From the NCBI RefSeq assembly GCF_001039355.2, contig NW_019775448.1:155634-219633 (forward strand): a DNA stretch of 64,000 nucleotides. Direction: 5' to 3'. This DNA is from Lingula anatina. Taxonomy: Eukaryota > Brachiopoda > Lingulata > Lingulida > Lingulidae. Below the pieces are notes generated by a model. It was not told the origin of the DNA. It ran no database searches and saw nothing but the letters and a program-made list of their open reading frames with translations. Made by a program: the position numbers and the translations under genes. Positions 27,146-39,500 of the stretch are shown here, in pieces (the stretch's first letter is position 1; each line of letters starts with the position of its first letter).

Positions 27146-30100
27146 CTAAGATAAATTATATAGACGCAGATAATAATTGAACACTGGTAGTAGGGCTACA
27201 TGGCAACTTGAACTGATCATGTGCTGGTTGATATAGAAGTTGGAACTACGCCTCTGTCTTTTTTTAAATTCAAAGTATACTTATAGACCATGGTATAGAC
27301 GTCCTTACAAAAGCGTAGGCCCTATCTAGGGTATGGGAAGTAGGGTGTCAACCACTTACATGTGAACGGACCACTGGTTTTATAGAAAAATTATATAAAA
27401 ATGGGTGTCAGATAGATAGGGGCGCAGATTCATTGCTCACCTACAGGTAGATGCCGTTTCCATACATATACCTCTGCATTCATATTCATTTTCACAACAA
27501 AAATCAGAGATAACAAGAAGTAAGTTTCAAAAGAATTACAGATAAGCTGTTACCTTTTCATCCGTTTCTGAAGCCACCAGCTCGTTGCTACGACAGCTCC
27601 GCACAGCAAGATGACACCAGCGACTGGGGGAAGAATTTCGGTGAGCCTTTGTTCAGAAGCTTTGGGGTCCATTTTTCGTGCGCGTAAAGCTGCACCTTCA
27701 TTGATATTCTGAAATGTGATCAAATGTAAAATCACATACACCATAACTACATGTAAATGTGGAAAACAGGATCAACTAAACAATGATTCAACCGTTATGA
27801 AATGCCCCTTCATCAAATTTTAAGACCAACATTTGTGTTTATGTCAAAGATGATAAAATCAGTTATGGAACGCACAGCTGTTTGTAATATGTAAGCAGAA
27901 TTGTCCATTTCGGCTTCATTTTTTAAATGGGAAAGGCAAACAAATATAGGGCCTATTTAGTTATCCTCTTAAGTAAAATTTGCCCAGAGAGGGACACCTG
28001 GTTGCAAATCAAATATAAAACGTAATTTAATATTATTGATACTAAATAAAATATATTTATTAATGACCAATAAGTATATATTGATCTGACGTGTCTAGTT
28101 CACCTTTACGCGAACTTCTACATGAACCATATATATAATATATAACAAACGCTGACATATTCTTTTAAGTCTACTTACAGCCTCTGTAGACCAAATGCCC
28201 GGTGCTGATACTGCCGTGGTCTCCAGATAGGAATGCGTAGTGCGTTGTACCGCTTCATCCGTTGACCAAACAAACCAGGAAAATTTTGACATGACTTCAG
28301 TAGAAGGTTTCTCAGTGCTAAGTTTCGTTTTTTCTGATGTCCAAAGTCTCTGCAGGGTTTCACTCACAGTCTCAGAATAAGGCCGCTTTGTACTTCGTGC
28401 CTTCTCCGTCGACGAAAATATCCATGGCACTTTAGCCGTGGTTTCTAAAGTAAGTTGCTCAGTGCGATGGTACATGTTGTCTGATGACCACGCCACACCT
28501 GTCATTTTTGGAGTGGTTTGAGTGGTGGAAGGCTCGGACCGTTTGATCTCCTCCGATGTCCAAAGTTTTTGCGATGTAGTCGTAGTTTCAATAGTGGGAT
28601 TGCCAGTATGTTGCCGCGTTTTCCCTGTCGACCAAGTCAACACCGGAGACTCAGGCGTGGTTTCAACGGCTAAATACTCGGTGCTAGGTCGTACTCTTTC
28701 TGGCATTTCAGTGGTTGTCAAATTTTCACCTGGAAAATAATCATTTTTTTCATTTGCACAATTTATTCCCACTATACATTTATAAAATAAAGTTTTAGAA
28801 ATGTCTTCTGTTCTTAAGGATGCCTATCATCATTATCGTGGCATCTACTGGCATGGTTCTTATATGAAACTTTTTTCATTAGTTCATTGGTTCAACCCCC
28901 CCTCCCCCCCCCCCNNNNNNNNNNNNNNNNNNNNNNNNNNNNNNNNNNNNNNNNNNNNNNNNNNNNNNNNNNNNNNNNNNNNNNNNNNNNNNNNNNNNNN
29001 NNNNNNNNNNNNNNNNNNNNNNNNNNNNNNNNNNNNNNNNNNNNNNNNNNNNNNNNNNNNNNNNNNNNNNNNNNNNNNNNNNNNNNNNNNNNNNNNNNNN
29101 NNNNNNNNNNNNNNNNNNNNNNNNNNNNNNNNNNNNNNNNNNNNNNNNNNNNNNNNNNNNNNNNNNNNACCCCCCCCCCCCCCCCCCCCCATCTTGAAAC
29201 TGTTGGCAACGGGCCTGGTTGTGTTAACAGAATGACTCACTTTTCTGCTATTGGAACAATCCAGTATAATGGTGACTGTGAATCCCACCTTAGGACCGAT
29301 CTTGAAGCCAAACAGGTCGCCAAATGTAAATGTAAATCTTAGTTAAGATTGTTTACATCATATCTTGTTCTTTTCCTTACTCAGAAGCGAAAGAAAGGTT
29401 ATCCGTGCCAGCTAGTCAATACAACCAAGGGGTTGTTTGATAAACCTAAGATAACCTATAGAAAGAAGCGTGTGTAGGTGCTATTTGATGGATTAATATA
29501 AAAGAAAGTCTATAATGATGCCATAAGAAACTCACGCGTCGTTACATACCTTGCACACACCTGACGGTGTCTAGAAACGGGTCACAGGCACAACCAAAAT
29601 CACCTGCATGCACGATGTGGCTTTCATTGCCTTGGCATGGGGTAGTTGTGCATTGGGCAACCACTGAAGCTAACGTATCAATAGGTCATTTCGTACATTT
29701 ATTTCACAACAGGCTCATAAACGGAAATTCTGCATTTTTTTCCAGATTAAATTTGATGATTTTTTGTTTTGTAAATGGCTTTTGTAAATATGCCTACATA
29801 ACTACTAAACGACCAAAATTTCGTCTGCTAACAGTCTCAAGATTTCTCAAGTTATTGACCTAAGACCCTCTACATTTCTATTGAATTAACGTATTTTTCA
29901 AAGTTGATGAAATTGTGCACACATCTCATTTTTCCAAGGTGAACATTACAGTGCTTTAAACTGAGAACCCACCGTCTGCAGTGTCATTGCACCCCACTAC
30001 CTCCACCATCCCCGTACAGTTCTGTCCAGGATGTGCCCGGAGAGCTTGCCATGAATTGTAAACAAATATGGTCTGAACTGACCGCACGATGTTCCCACAC

Positions 30101-33100
30101 CCGTCCTGCACGAGCCACGTGCGCTTGATGTCCACCCCACAGCCGTTATCATTGGTCGTATCTGTGTAGTTAATGGTGATATCGCGATAGGCAACACAGC
30201 GCTCAGAACCAGTCGCATTTGGGGTGCCAGCTTCGATCGTTATGGTATGGGTAACTGACGCGTCGCCTGCAAATTAACCACAAATGTTTAGAAGTAAATA
30301 TTGCTGTAATCAAAAGCTAATTGAATTTATGCAAAAACCCACTTATAAAAGAATATATGACGTCAAACTGAGGTGAAGACAAGTGTATCATTGGTTATTC
30401 AGAAGAATAGTTTTAGAAATTAGAAGCGGGACCCCTCTTCACCCATCTCTTTACCTGAAACAATTACTGTATCTTTAGGAAAGTCCACATCCGGCGGTAG
30501 GGAAGACAAATCCTCATCAATTACGCCATCGTCGTCATCGTCAATACCATTAAGGAGTTCTTCGTCAATTTTCATGTCACAGTCGTTATCAACGCCATCT
30601 GCCGGCTGACCAGTATTCGGTAAACATTTGGTCACGTCCAGGTTTGCCAGTCTCATCCCTCCTGGATAGCCATAAGAAACGGATTCAGCAAACCCGTAGG
30701 AGAATACTGAGAAAGTCTGGATAGGAGAAATATGCTCTATGCGATGTGTGCCCGCAGTAACACTCAGCTGAGCAGCAATAAAGTCTGTTCCGGGAATGGC
30801 TAGCCATGTAACACCATTGAGAGCGGCTCCATCAACTCTGAGGCCTTCTTTAGAACTGTTCTTGATGACTACATTGACGAAGTTTTTGTAAACTTTATCA
30901 GGAAGATTGGCGGTAGCGATGGTGTAACTGGACGTGAATTGTTCTATGGCAGGCACAACCATCATGTAAGGATCACTGTCCAGATTATCCGTTCCATGGC
31001 TCTGCGTAAACTGCAACACCATAATCGGCTTACTCGCATTGAGAAATACAGGAGCGTTCTTCAATACCATAAATTCAAAGAACTCGGATCTATTAAGCAT
31101 TAAACGCGAGATACCGGTTATGCGGACCAAGGTGTCATCAGTACTGCCTACAATGCGGACAATATCCCCACTCTGCCGGTAAGCTGATGGAACAACTATG
31201 TACGTATAGCCCCATCTATCGACTGGATACATCTGTTCCACCAAATGATCACAGGCCCTAACCCCACAAGGAATATTGCTGCACATATTGCCTGACATTA
31301 CTGACAGTGGTTTTGTCGAATTAATCCTCGTACCTGTAATGTCGCTGGAAGATTGTATTTGAATGGTCTCAAGTCTGTCCAGAACGATATGTGTCTTTGA
31401 ACTTACTGTGACACCCATTACTATTATACTCTTGTCTGGGGGAGGAGTTATTTCGACATGCGTACTGTTTTGAATCCCGATTAGTCCTACAAATGCAGGA
31501 TGAAAACTTAAACAGGCTTTGTAGCTGCCTGTGATGTACTCCTGCCCCAGACTTTCAACTGGTAAGGCTAGAAACGCATCCAAACTTAATGACATGGCGT
31601 TGGAGCCGTAGAGTATGAATTCGTCATCTGATGATAAAAACAAACCATTAAACTGTTTGTATGTGGTCTTCATGGCAAAGCTTATTGGGATGTCAACCTT
31701 CGTAACTGAGCCGCGACTTACGTTTGCCGTTCTGCTTTGAAGTGGAAGAAGGTTCAACAGGTTGGGATGGGCAGAGATCCTGACTTGAACTGTGGCAGGA
31801 TTGTTGGTGGTGAGAAATACGTTCAAACTTTGGATGACAATATTGTCCATAAAACCTATGATGAATTCCTTGCCACTGTTGTCAGGAACATCTGAAACAA
31901 AAGCATTGTGTAAGAGAGGGGTGAAATGTAGTGCACCGTCTGTGTGAATAGTGTGCTATATGTTACATGGTGGACCAGTAAAAAATTATTCGCGGTTTAT
32001 TGCTCGATGAATAGACGAATTTTTATTCATGTGCACTAAAAGGATATCTCCGAAGGCTAAAGGCCCTTTTGGCCGCCAGGTATTCACATGGTGAAGATAC
32101 AGGAATTCACAAATGAAGAAAGAAAAGAAATTGTTTCTCTGAGGGAGGAGGTTATAGATGTCCACCAGATAGCCGCCGGACATGATGTGTCAGACCAGGC
32201 TGTATGCTGGGTTTGCAGAAGGATGGAGGGCACTTAAAAATAAGGCATTTGGAAGTGGCAGCCGGAAGAAGACTAATGCCAGAGATAGCAGGTATCTTTT
32301 TTATGCTGCCAAAGGTCGAGGGATTTGAACCTTGCAGCGACTTCGCTTTGCAGTGATCGAGATTAGTATAAGAACTGGCAAAGGAGGCTTCATGCTTCAG
32401 GAATTCACAGCAGGGTTCCCAGGTGGAAACCACTTATCACCATGGTGAAAAGAAGAAGAAGAGTGACATGGTCTGCAAAAACCTTTGCATGGACCGTAGG
32501 TCAGAACTGGTGCCATTTTTTGATGAGATCATTTTCACCGTTAACAATGTGAATGGACAAGTTAGAGTATGGACAGCATCATCCGCTTCTTATCTGCCAG
32601 AGAATATGCATTTCCTCACATGTATGAACAAAGCTATTTTGTAAATTAATTGTGCATTTTATGATATATTTTGGTTGCAGACAAATATATTTCAAAATGC
32701 ATGACTCCATGCAAACCATTGTTTACAAAAGATACATTCTTATACCAGGCCTAAGAGTTTTTGTATAAAGTGGGACTCATGAAAAAGGGACGTCTGTTGT
32801 CATACGATCGGGGCTCCTTTTCCAGATTTATATAGGTATATAGGTATGAATTGAATGAATAACTGTAACATATACTGTAAATTCATTTTCTCAAATGAAA
32901 TTTAGAAATATATATAATTTCTCACTTCCGTATTCCGAACAGATCTTTAGACCTGTGCATCATTTATTTATCAGGAGAAGTTGGGGTGCTGGTATATTTT
33001 TCAACTTTGACTTTTATCGAGCAGTATCTTACATCTGCATGTTTGGGGCCCTTTCGTTTTCGTCCACGGGCTTGCCCCTCCTTTCTACTTTCATCACGTT

Positions 33101-33733
33101 CACAGCAAACAAATAGTGTTGTTATAACGTTACCATAACGTTAATATTATAACCAAAAAAGTTTGGTAACGTTATAATAACGTTCTATGTTTGCTGGGTA
33201 CATACACTCCCTTAATTAATCCACTCATACTCCCTTCGCTTTCCCGACTGCCTTTCATTTCTTTTCTTTCAGGGTCGTTGACCTACGGAGCCCCTGTATA
33301 CCTCTTGGTACACTGTCTACATGTGCTAACGTATAATTAAAATAGGTAATCTACAGGGTACATATGTTATTCATATTCCTCTATCTCTTTAAAATATCCT
33401 GTGTACTTACAGGTATAGATGCTATACGTTGAGTATTGTATGCATGTTCATATTTACACATCTTATTCAGATTTTCATAATAAATATTGTAAACTGAAAA
33501 TCCAAAACTACCAGCTTTTTAAAACAGTTTGAGTCTCTGTGCAAATCGATGTTACTAGTTGCCTAGTTGCGTTTTGTTTAAACAATATAAGCAAAATTTG
33601 CTGTTACTTACTCACATTTAAGGTTATTCTACATAGCTGAAATAAGGTAGTAAACCAAATCAATTGTCTTACCTGTGTCGCCACCCAAAAAACAGAGAAA
33701 TAACATACAGAGAAGAAAAAACAACACTTTCAT
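26746..33733 (-). CDS. Receptor gene A: IgGFc-binding-domain type I membrane protein with Ser/Thr-rich stalk
   Basis: Seven exons: 33673-33733, 30455-31891, 29973-30266, 29550-29663, 28179-28729, 27554-27708, 26746-27145. Lengths sum to 3012 bp (1003 aa), and every phase fits. Order: signal peptide, IgGFc-binding N-terminal domain, small Cys-containing beta domain, one EGF-like exon, Trp-anchored Ser/Thr-rich repeats, transmembrane helix, 133-codon Pro-rich cytoplasmic tail. A 254-N gap (28915-29168) lies between the EGF-like and Ser/Thr-rich exons. The frame joins across it, but extra symmetric EGF exons could be hidden there. IgGFc-binding domain proteins are found in mucus and on cell surfaces; the ligand here is unknown. 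The tail differs from those of B-D except for distant resemblance and a Pro-rich C-terminus. Confidence 0.88.
27554..27708 (-). CDS. Gene A exon 6: transmembrane helix
   Basis: 155 bp. An extracellular basic stretch is followed by ILPPVAGVILLCGAVVATSW and a KRMKR stop-transfer signal. The split after KR (phase 2) is the same as in B, C and D. Confidence 0.92.
28179..28729 (-). CDS. Gene A exon 5: mucin-like stalk of about seven Trp-anchored repeats
   Basis: 551 bp. About seven units of roughly 25 residues, each with a Thr/Ser-rich ETT core, then a Trp or aromatic followed by S/T-S/T-E/D (TWSTGK, LWTSEE, AWSSDN, IFSSTE, LWTSEK, VWSTDE, IWSTEA), then a basic/Thr end. Dense O-glycosylation is likely. 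This stalk replaces the EGF array of B and C. Acceptor TTTTCCAG, donor GTAAGT. Confidence 0.88.
28915..29168. other. Assembly gap (254 N) inside gene A, flanked by poly-C
   Basis: The gap is bordered by 18 nearly pure C on the left and 21 C on the right. The unread sequence lies between the EGF-like exon and the Ser/Thr-rich exon. Confidence 0.99.
29550..29663 (-). CDS. Gene A exon 4: EGF-like
   Basis: 114 bp: QCTTTPCQGNESHI...GDFGCACDP...RCVQ, a six-Cys spacing of EGF type. Same length and phase as exon 4 of genes B and C. Confidence 0.85.
29973..30266 (-). CDS. Gene A exon 3: Cys-containing HYR-like beta domain
   Basis: 294 bp, phase 1 at both ends. Contains [34 protein letters not shown] and a closing C...VGC pair. 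The TW-V-D-CGN pattern resembles HYR/Ig-like repeats in adhesion proteins; the exact family is uncertain. A paralogous exon is in B and C. Confidence 0.85.
30455..31891 (-). CDS. Gene A exon 2: IgGFc-binding N-terminal domain
   Basis: 1437 bp in one open exon. Opens [17 protein letters not shown], the hallmark start of the IgGFc_binding family. It contains [38 protein letters not shown] and [20 protein letters not shown]. Its end is a run of [14 protein letters not shown] and GIDDDDDGVIDEDL, an acidic MopE-like (putative metal-binding) motif. Many N-glycosylation sequons (NxS/T). Confidence 0.93.
31892..33672 (-). other. Gene A intron 1 with transposon debris
   Basis: 1.8 kb, longer than the same intron in B (0.5 kb) and C (1.3 kb). 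Contains a Tc1/mariner-like helix-turn-helix fragment (32088-32237, plus strand) and a short inverted repeat of ATAACGTTA-type motifs (about 33117-33186). Otherwise no gene seen. Confidence 0.7.
32088..32237 (+). pseudogene. Tc1/mariner-like transposase N-terminal fragment
   Basis: 50 codons from ATG: EFTNEERKEIVSLREE, then an HQIAAGHDVSDQAVCWVCRR helix-turn-helix with the spacing of Tc1/mariner DNA-binding domains (E-R--I--L---G-S--IA----VS---V---). It stops right after, with no catalytic domain recognised. Confidence 0.5.
33673..33733 (-). CDS. Gene A exon 1: signal peptide
   Basis: [20 protein letters not shown] plus one base, donor GTAAGAC. Closely similar to exon 1 of genes B and C, including the GGDTG/GVDTG end. 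Confidence 0.92.
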
Positions 33734-33832
33734 TTCTCACGGCCTTGTCATGTCTCCTCTCCCTCTTCACGGAAAGACTGCGTCTCTTCTTCTCTAATTT
33801 CTATGCAGCCCGTATAGAGAGTTATTTACAGA

Positions 33833-33857
33833 GGTAACAAGAAACACACAAACAGCC
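33833..33857 (-). promoter_or_regulatory. Conserved upstream block of gene A
   Basis: Plus-strand GGTAACAAGAAACACACAAA followed by CAGCC, about 100 bp upstream of the start codon. The same block occurs upstream of B (45973) and C (59478). The complementary TGTTTGTG core resembles a forkhead site (inference). Confidence 0.5.
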
Positions 33858-35879
33858 TTATTGTTTATTTTCATGCTAAAGGGCATTTTTGTACGCACTA
33901 AAACATTCTATTGTTCGAAAAGAGAGAGAGAGAGATAGAGAGAGAGAGAAAAGAAAATCTGTGACACCGAATGCCACAAATTCTCTATCTTTACATATTA
34001 AATAGACCGAGGCGTGATATAGGGGCTGCGTATTAAAATGCTCAGTTCTGGCAATTCTCCACATATTACTGGGTGAAGTTATTGGCCTTTTGCCCAATCC
34101 CAAACCCCAAGGAGCAATAGAAAGAGGCAAGGACCATACTTGTAGCTGCTATCAGAGCTGGATGGAGGAATATTCCATAACAGCTGTATATGTCACTAGA
34201 TCAAAAGGAGAAAATCAAAAGTGACGACGAAGGTCATACAAACTAGATATTTAAACGGTTAACCGCAATTAAATTTCTTTGAAAATTTGTAAATATCTCG
34301 TCCTGGTTTTATTATGATTGGGTTTGATGACCTACAGGGTATTGTTAAAATATTTTCATCAACTGCATACTCCAAGCACCAATTATTTCTCGGAAGAACA
34401 GCTTGATATGAAAATTACGACAGCATAGCTTAATATTGCATCAATTGAATATCACAAAGCCCTGAATAGTACTTGATAAAAGTTTGAAGTTGTCGTTAAT
34501 GTCAACAAAGGAATAGATTGAAAATCAACTCTGAGTGTTACCCTCACAGGGGGTATCAAGTTAACACAGTAGTACCCGTAATTTAATTTTAATAGAAATT
34601 TTAAAAGGCCTTAAAGGAAAACTGACAGTCACGCGTAGAAAGAAAGTGTAAGATTTTTAGTATTGTCACAACGTTCTGAACTAGCAAACATTTTATTGTA
34701 AGAAGCTTCAAATTGACAATCCACTTAGATGTATCTAACATTTCATCGATTCTAATGAAATCTTTAAAATGTGCGTTCTCAATGGAAAAATAAAAACAAT
34801 TATTTTATGGTATAAAATAGTATTTCATGTTATGAGTTGGTCTCAGTAAATATATGTAAGCAATTACTGGCACGGTAGCAGCCTAGCACTGCCATCATTA
34901 CTCAGGTAGTCCACTGATCTATCATAACGTGTCTCCGTGCAGGCAGACATTGAAGATTAAAAGGTATACAACGTGCAATGAACCGTGACATAGTAAAATA
35001 AATTCCTGGAATTCATATCAAATGTCTCTCGATCTCCAAGGTATCCAATGCCCATACCGCTGGGGATGAATCTCAATCTGCAAATAGGGACTATTAGTCC
35101 GGTTGGTAAAGCTGTTTTTAAAGGGAACATTATCGGATTAAGATATTTGTCGGTGACTTTCACTTATTACCCCTTTAATACATATCTCGCAGTTAACAAC
35201 CCTGTGTCCTTGAGCATTTTGAGAGACCCCAGGATATCTGCCACCTACCCCTGTACCCTCGCCTCCTACCATGGGAATACATTGTTTTCAACTGCCTAGA
35301 ACACATGATGCCCATTATAACCTAAAGTTTGTTTCTCAGAATTTTCCACATCTTCATTATCTTATGATAAATAACTGGTTTCTCAGAAGTGTGTATCCTA
35401 GGGCATATTGGGGAAATCCAAGATATGCCCGACATTTGCTGTTTCGAGCTCTAAATGTCTAGTTTTTACGGCTAAGGGTGAATTCATCTGTCTCCACCTC
35501 CATTACGAGTCTACCAAAAATAAAAATTTAGCAAGTAAAAACGTGACCTTAGCTATTTACATCTCTCAGGATTAGACTGGTGATTAGTCATCAGTAGGCC
35601 TACAGTGTTTATGCAATATACAGTATATGATAACAACTAGTCGGTATATACAAGTCGCCACCCTCACTGCGGTCCGAGGATTTTGTTTCGGGGGAGGAGG
35701 AGGAGGAGAAGTTGGACATACATGTAACTGTCGGGTAATTGAACCGCCCCCCCCCCCCCCCTTCAGTGTCAAAACTGAATATTTCATATGCATCCAATAG
35801 TCCCTCCTTTTCAAATATCCTCCTTCTGTAACATAATGTATGGCGATATAATAGCAAAATAATTCGTAGCATAACGTTA
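33858..35879. other. Intergenic region between gene A start and gene B stop
   Basis: About 2 kb with no new gene. The first 0.75 kb (to about 34600) is homologous to upstream flanks of B (about 46010-46660) and C (about 59500-60260). The segment about 34690-35580 is homologous to sequence downstream of C (about 48050-48680) and, more weakly, of D. Contains a GA-rich tract (33918-33950) and a run of C near 35746-35761. Confidence 0.75.
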
Positions 35880-36579
35880 TTATGTTTGCAAAGGTGGTAA
35901 TCGCCGAGGGAGCGGTTGCGGCGAAAAACTTTGAACTGCAGACGTGTGACCATTATCTGGACCCGGTTGTCTAGGAAGGATCGATTTTAGTTCACCATGT
36001 CTACCCTTACGATCTCCTTTGTATAACCCTTTAGAACCTGATCCAACAGTTCCTGGGAACATGACCAGTGGCGGGGGATTTGAGATAACAACTTCTGTAG
36101 GAGAAGAGCATGACGGCTCCTCGTCATCTTCTACACTAGCTTGTTCCTCTTGATCCAAGGGTTGCTCAGGATTGATCGATTTTAATTCACCAAGTCTACC
36201 CTTATGATCTCCGGTGTATAACCTTTTAGGGCCTGAGCTAACAGTTCCTGGGAACAGGACGAGTGCCGGGGGATATGCATTAACAATTTCTGAAGGAGAA
36301 GAATATTGACTCTCTTCATCATCTTCTATATCGGCTTTTTCCTCTTGATTCAAGAATTGTTCAGGATAGATCAAATTTAATTTGCCATGTCTACCCCTAT
36401 GACCTCCGTTGTATAACCTTTTAGAGCCTGAACTAACAGTTCCTGGGAACAGGACGAGTGCCGGGGGAACTGCATTAACAATTTCTGTAGAAGAAGAACA
36501 TGCGGTCTCTTCATCATCTTCCACATCGGCTTGTTCCTTTTGGTCCATGGGGTTGTCATTTGGGTCAGGGTTAGTTTTT
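35880..36579 (-). CDS. Gene B cytoplasmic tail exon: three tail repeats
   Basis: 700 bp, 233 codons including stop. Three units of about 62 residues, each with an acidic part ([24 protein letters not shown]), a hydrophobic [14 protein letters not shown] part and a basic [14 protein letters not shown] / [14 protein letters not shown] / [14 protein letters not shown] part with a single Tyr. It ends [10 protein letters not shown]. No enzymatic domain is recognised. Confidence 0.93.
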
Positions 36580-39500
36580 CTACAAATAAGCAAAGTAGAG
36601 GTTGTACAGTCATTCTCTGATAGGAACTAAATATACTCCCCTAGCAAAAAGAAATGTCATCCCTAATGCCTTAGCAGAATGATACAGAAAATCATGACAT
36701 AAACAATGGTTTCTGATTCGACTTCTGGATTTCTTTCGCAACATTTACTAATTGTACAACCAATGAATTAGCTGACATTAGTAAAAAAAAAAAAAACAAA
36801 GCCACACATAAATGCTTTGTACAGTATCCTCTGAATTGAAGGATGCAATATAATTTAATTATCGAATTAAGACGTATAAATGTGAAAATAAGACAAAAAA
36901 TGTACGTATTTGAGTGTATTTTTGTCAAAACAAAACAGTACAAGTCAGTCCCTAGAACCGGAAAAAAGGAGACAGCACTCCTAGCACAGCGATACCTTTT
37001 CTTCAGATAGCGATTCCACAATGCAGCGGTAATGCAAACCACGCATACCAGTACCACGCCAGTTGCTGTAACAGAAGGGACCAAAGTGGTGATACGGCTC
37101 GTCTCTTGAGCAGCTGCACGGGCATTTGACTGGGCTGTGGTTAAATTTTTAACTGGAATTAGATAAACTCTTTGTTTGAAAGTAAATTATTTACACTTTC
37201 AGTAATTGCAGATAATAATTTAAACGGAATCAAACGAGTAAAAGGATAGGGAGTTATTGAATGTAAGTTAAATTTCTGTAAGAGGCATCGAGGCATACGG
37301 AGAAATAGAGTTTAAATACTAGTGAAATTGTATGAAAAGAGAATCGATGAATAAACATTCGAACGCTCCTGTCGTCGTCATTTCCTAACTATAATATCTT
37401 TTATTTTTCTAATAAATTAAGTTTAATAAGACGTCTGTGCATTTAACGTTTCGTATCTTGTCATTTGCCTGCTACTGAAGGAGAGGGATTTGACAAATAT
37501 AGCCACAAAGATATGCGGACAAGATATATTTTGACGTTTTGTAGTTATATAAAATAGGTGACTCTATACATCAGCACTCCAGAAAGAGGTCATGAACCAT
37601 CTACAATCATCGTCCAAAAAAGTGAAAACAGAAAATCATTGGACATTCCGACATGGGTTTGTTAAGCAAATGCCACCCAACCCTGTCTTATTAAGTAATC
37701 AATACTTACTTATTTGATCACAGTGTATTCCAAAGAACCCCGGTGGACATATACAATGGTAACTCATCTCATTGTTGACACACACACCTCCATTGTAACA
37801 AGGATTACAGGAACACCAATCTAAAAAGAGAGAATGGGGTCCGTATACGGTTATTGAATGTAGACAACTTGAGGCGCGTCCAGAAAAAAACTCTCTTACA
37901 ATGGACGCTCCATTGCCGTGGCAGCCATGATTCAATTACCAGTGGTTAGCAGAAAAACGTTTTTACTTTGATTTTATCGTTAAATGTGGAATAAAGCTTA
38001 TCATGGTTCATAGATGAAAGGGTTTTGTTCAATTTCTTCCAAAGTAGTGGTTCTATCCACTGTCCTAATACAGGCTTGACATTTAATATGGAATATTTTA
38101 GTTTCAAAGGTATGTCTAGGTAAAACGTGTTACTTATTTTTAATACGTGTATCTCATGTGAATTATGAGTATAGATAAAAGCCAGGTGTGTCAGTAATTA
38201 ACTGACTGCCCTGTCTGAAGCACTGCTGCATTATGTAATGTGTGCATGGCGATTTCTTTGGGTAGTACTCTTTGGGCTGGTCTAAGTATGACTTTGGCAG
38301 AGCATGGTTCAGTCAAAAAGTTTCAATATTTCGACAAAGGCCACAAAGATGACTTTGCATTTTGCAAACAAGTAGTGGATGTTGCGGTGCAAATAAACTG
38401 CACGGGCAGCAGATTGTTACCGCCTTTTTGATAAATGCCACAATGACGTAAAACACATAGACATTACTAGATAAATTATTGGGTCGCAAGGAACGCTCTG
38501 CACGGTCTTACATGGGTGTGCCCATACTATTGTATCTACCACAAAGAAACAGGAGACATCGTTCTTACGATTTTGCTGCTACAAATAAACAAAAACAAGT
38601 TCTGTACAGAATGAGGGGCAAATTGTCACCGTAAAGCGTTTTAAAGGACCATTGTAATAGCTAGACTGGTTTAAACAAGAAGGAAAAATCAAAGAAAAAT
38701 TATTTGGAAAATATTCCATATAAATACATATGTATCAAGTCTGTATTTTTGATAACTATGCTACATAAGGCAGAGAGTGCAAAGAGGCACACACTGATAA
38801 ACCTGAAAAGCTACACAAGTGTATGTACAACAACTGCCGCCCAAGCCTTTCTTATTTAGTAATATATATTTACTTATTTGATCACAATGTCTTCCATGGA
38901 ATCCTGGTGGACAGAAACACTGGTAACTCGTCTCATTGTTGATACACACACCTCCATTTTGACAAGGGTTTTCAGCACACCAATCTAAAAAGGGACAAGG
39001 GAGGCCCGTAGACAGTTATTGAATGTAGACAACGATGTCGGAAAGAAATATCTGTCTCTTACCATCGATGCTTAATTGCAACATTCCCTATTCTTCCAAT
39101 CCGATAGAACGTGCTTTCGTCTAGATTAAACTGTTTTTTAAATGTGGTAAATGTTAAACGTCAAAAATGACGTTTTAAAGAAAATCCTCCTTCAACTAAG
39201 TAGTAGGATAGGCCTAAATAATAATAATAATAATGTGACTTATTATTAAAACATCGATCAGATAGTGCAATAAATGATACTGTGCAATGAAGTACTCGTT
39301 TAGCAGAACAGACTAAAAAAAGAGCCTAAAAAAGCCTACAACAGCTCCAAATTTCTCAATGAAAACAGAAAACTTGAACAAGACCATGAGCCTTACGTAT
39401 AAAGTAATCAGTGGAACATTTACTTATTTCGTCACAATGTCTTCCATGGAATCCTGGTGGACAGACACACTGGTAAATCGTCTCATTGTTGATACACACA

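Noticed and set aside
28884-29288. Poly-Gly and poly-Pro frames across the N gap
   Set aside because: Artefact of G/C homopolymer and N; no real coding evidence.
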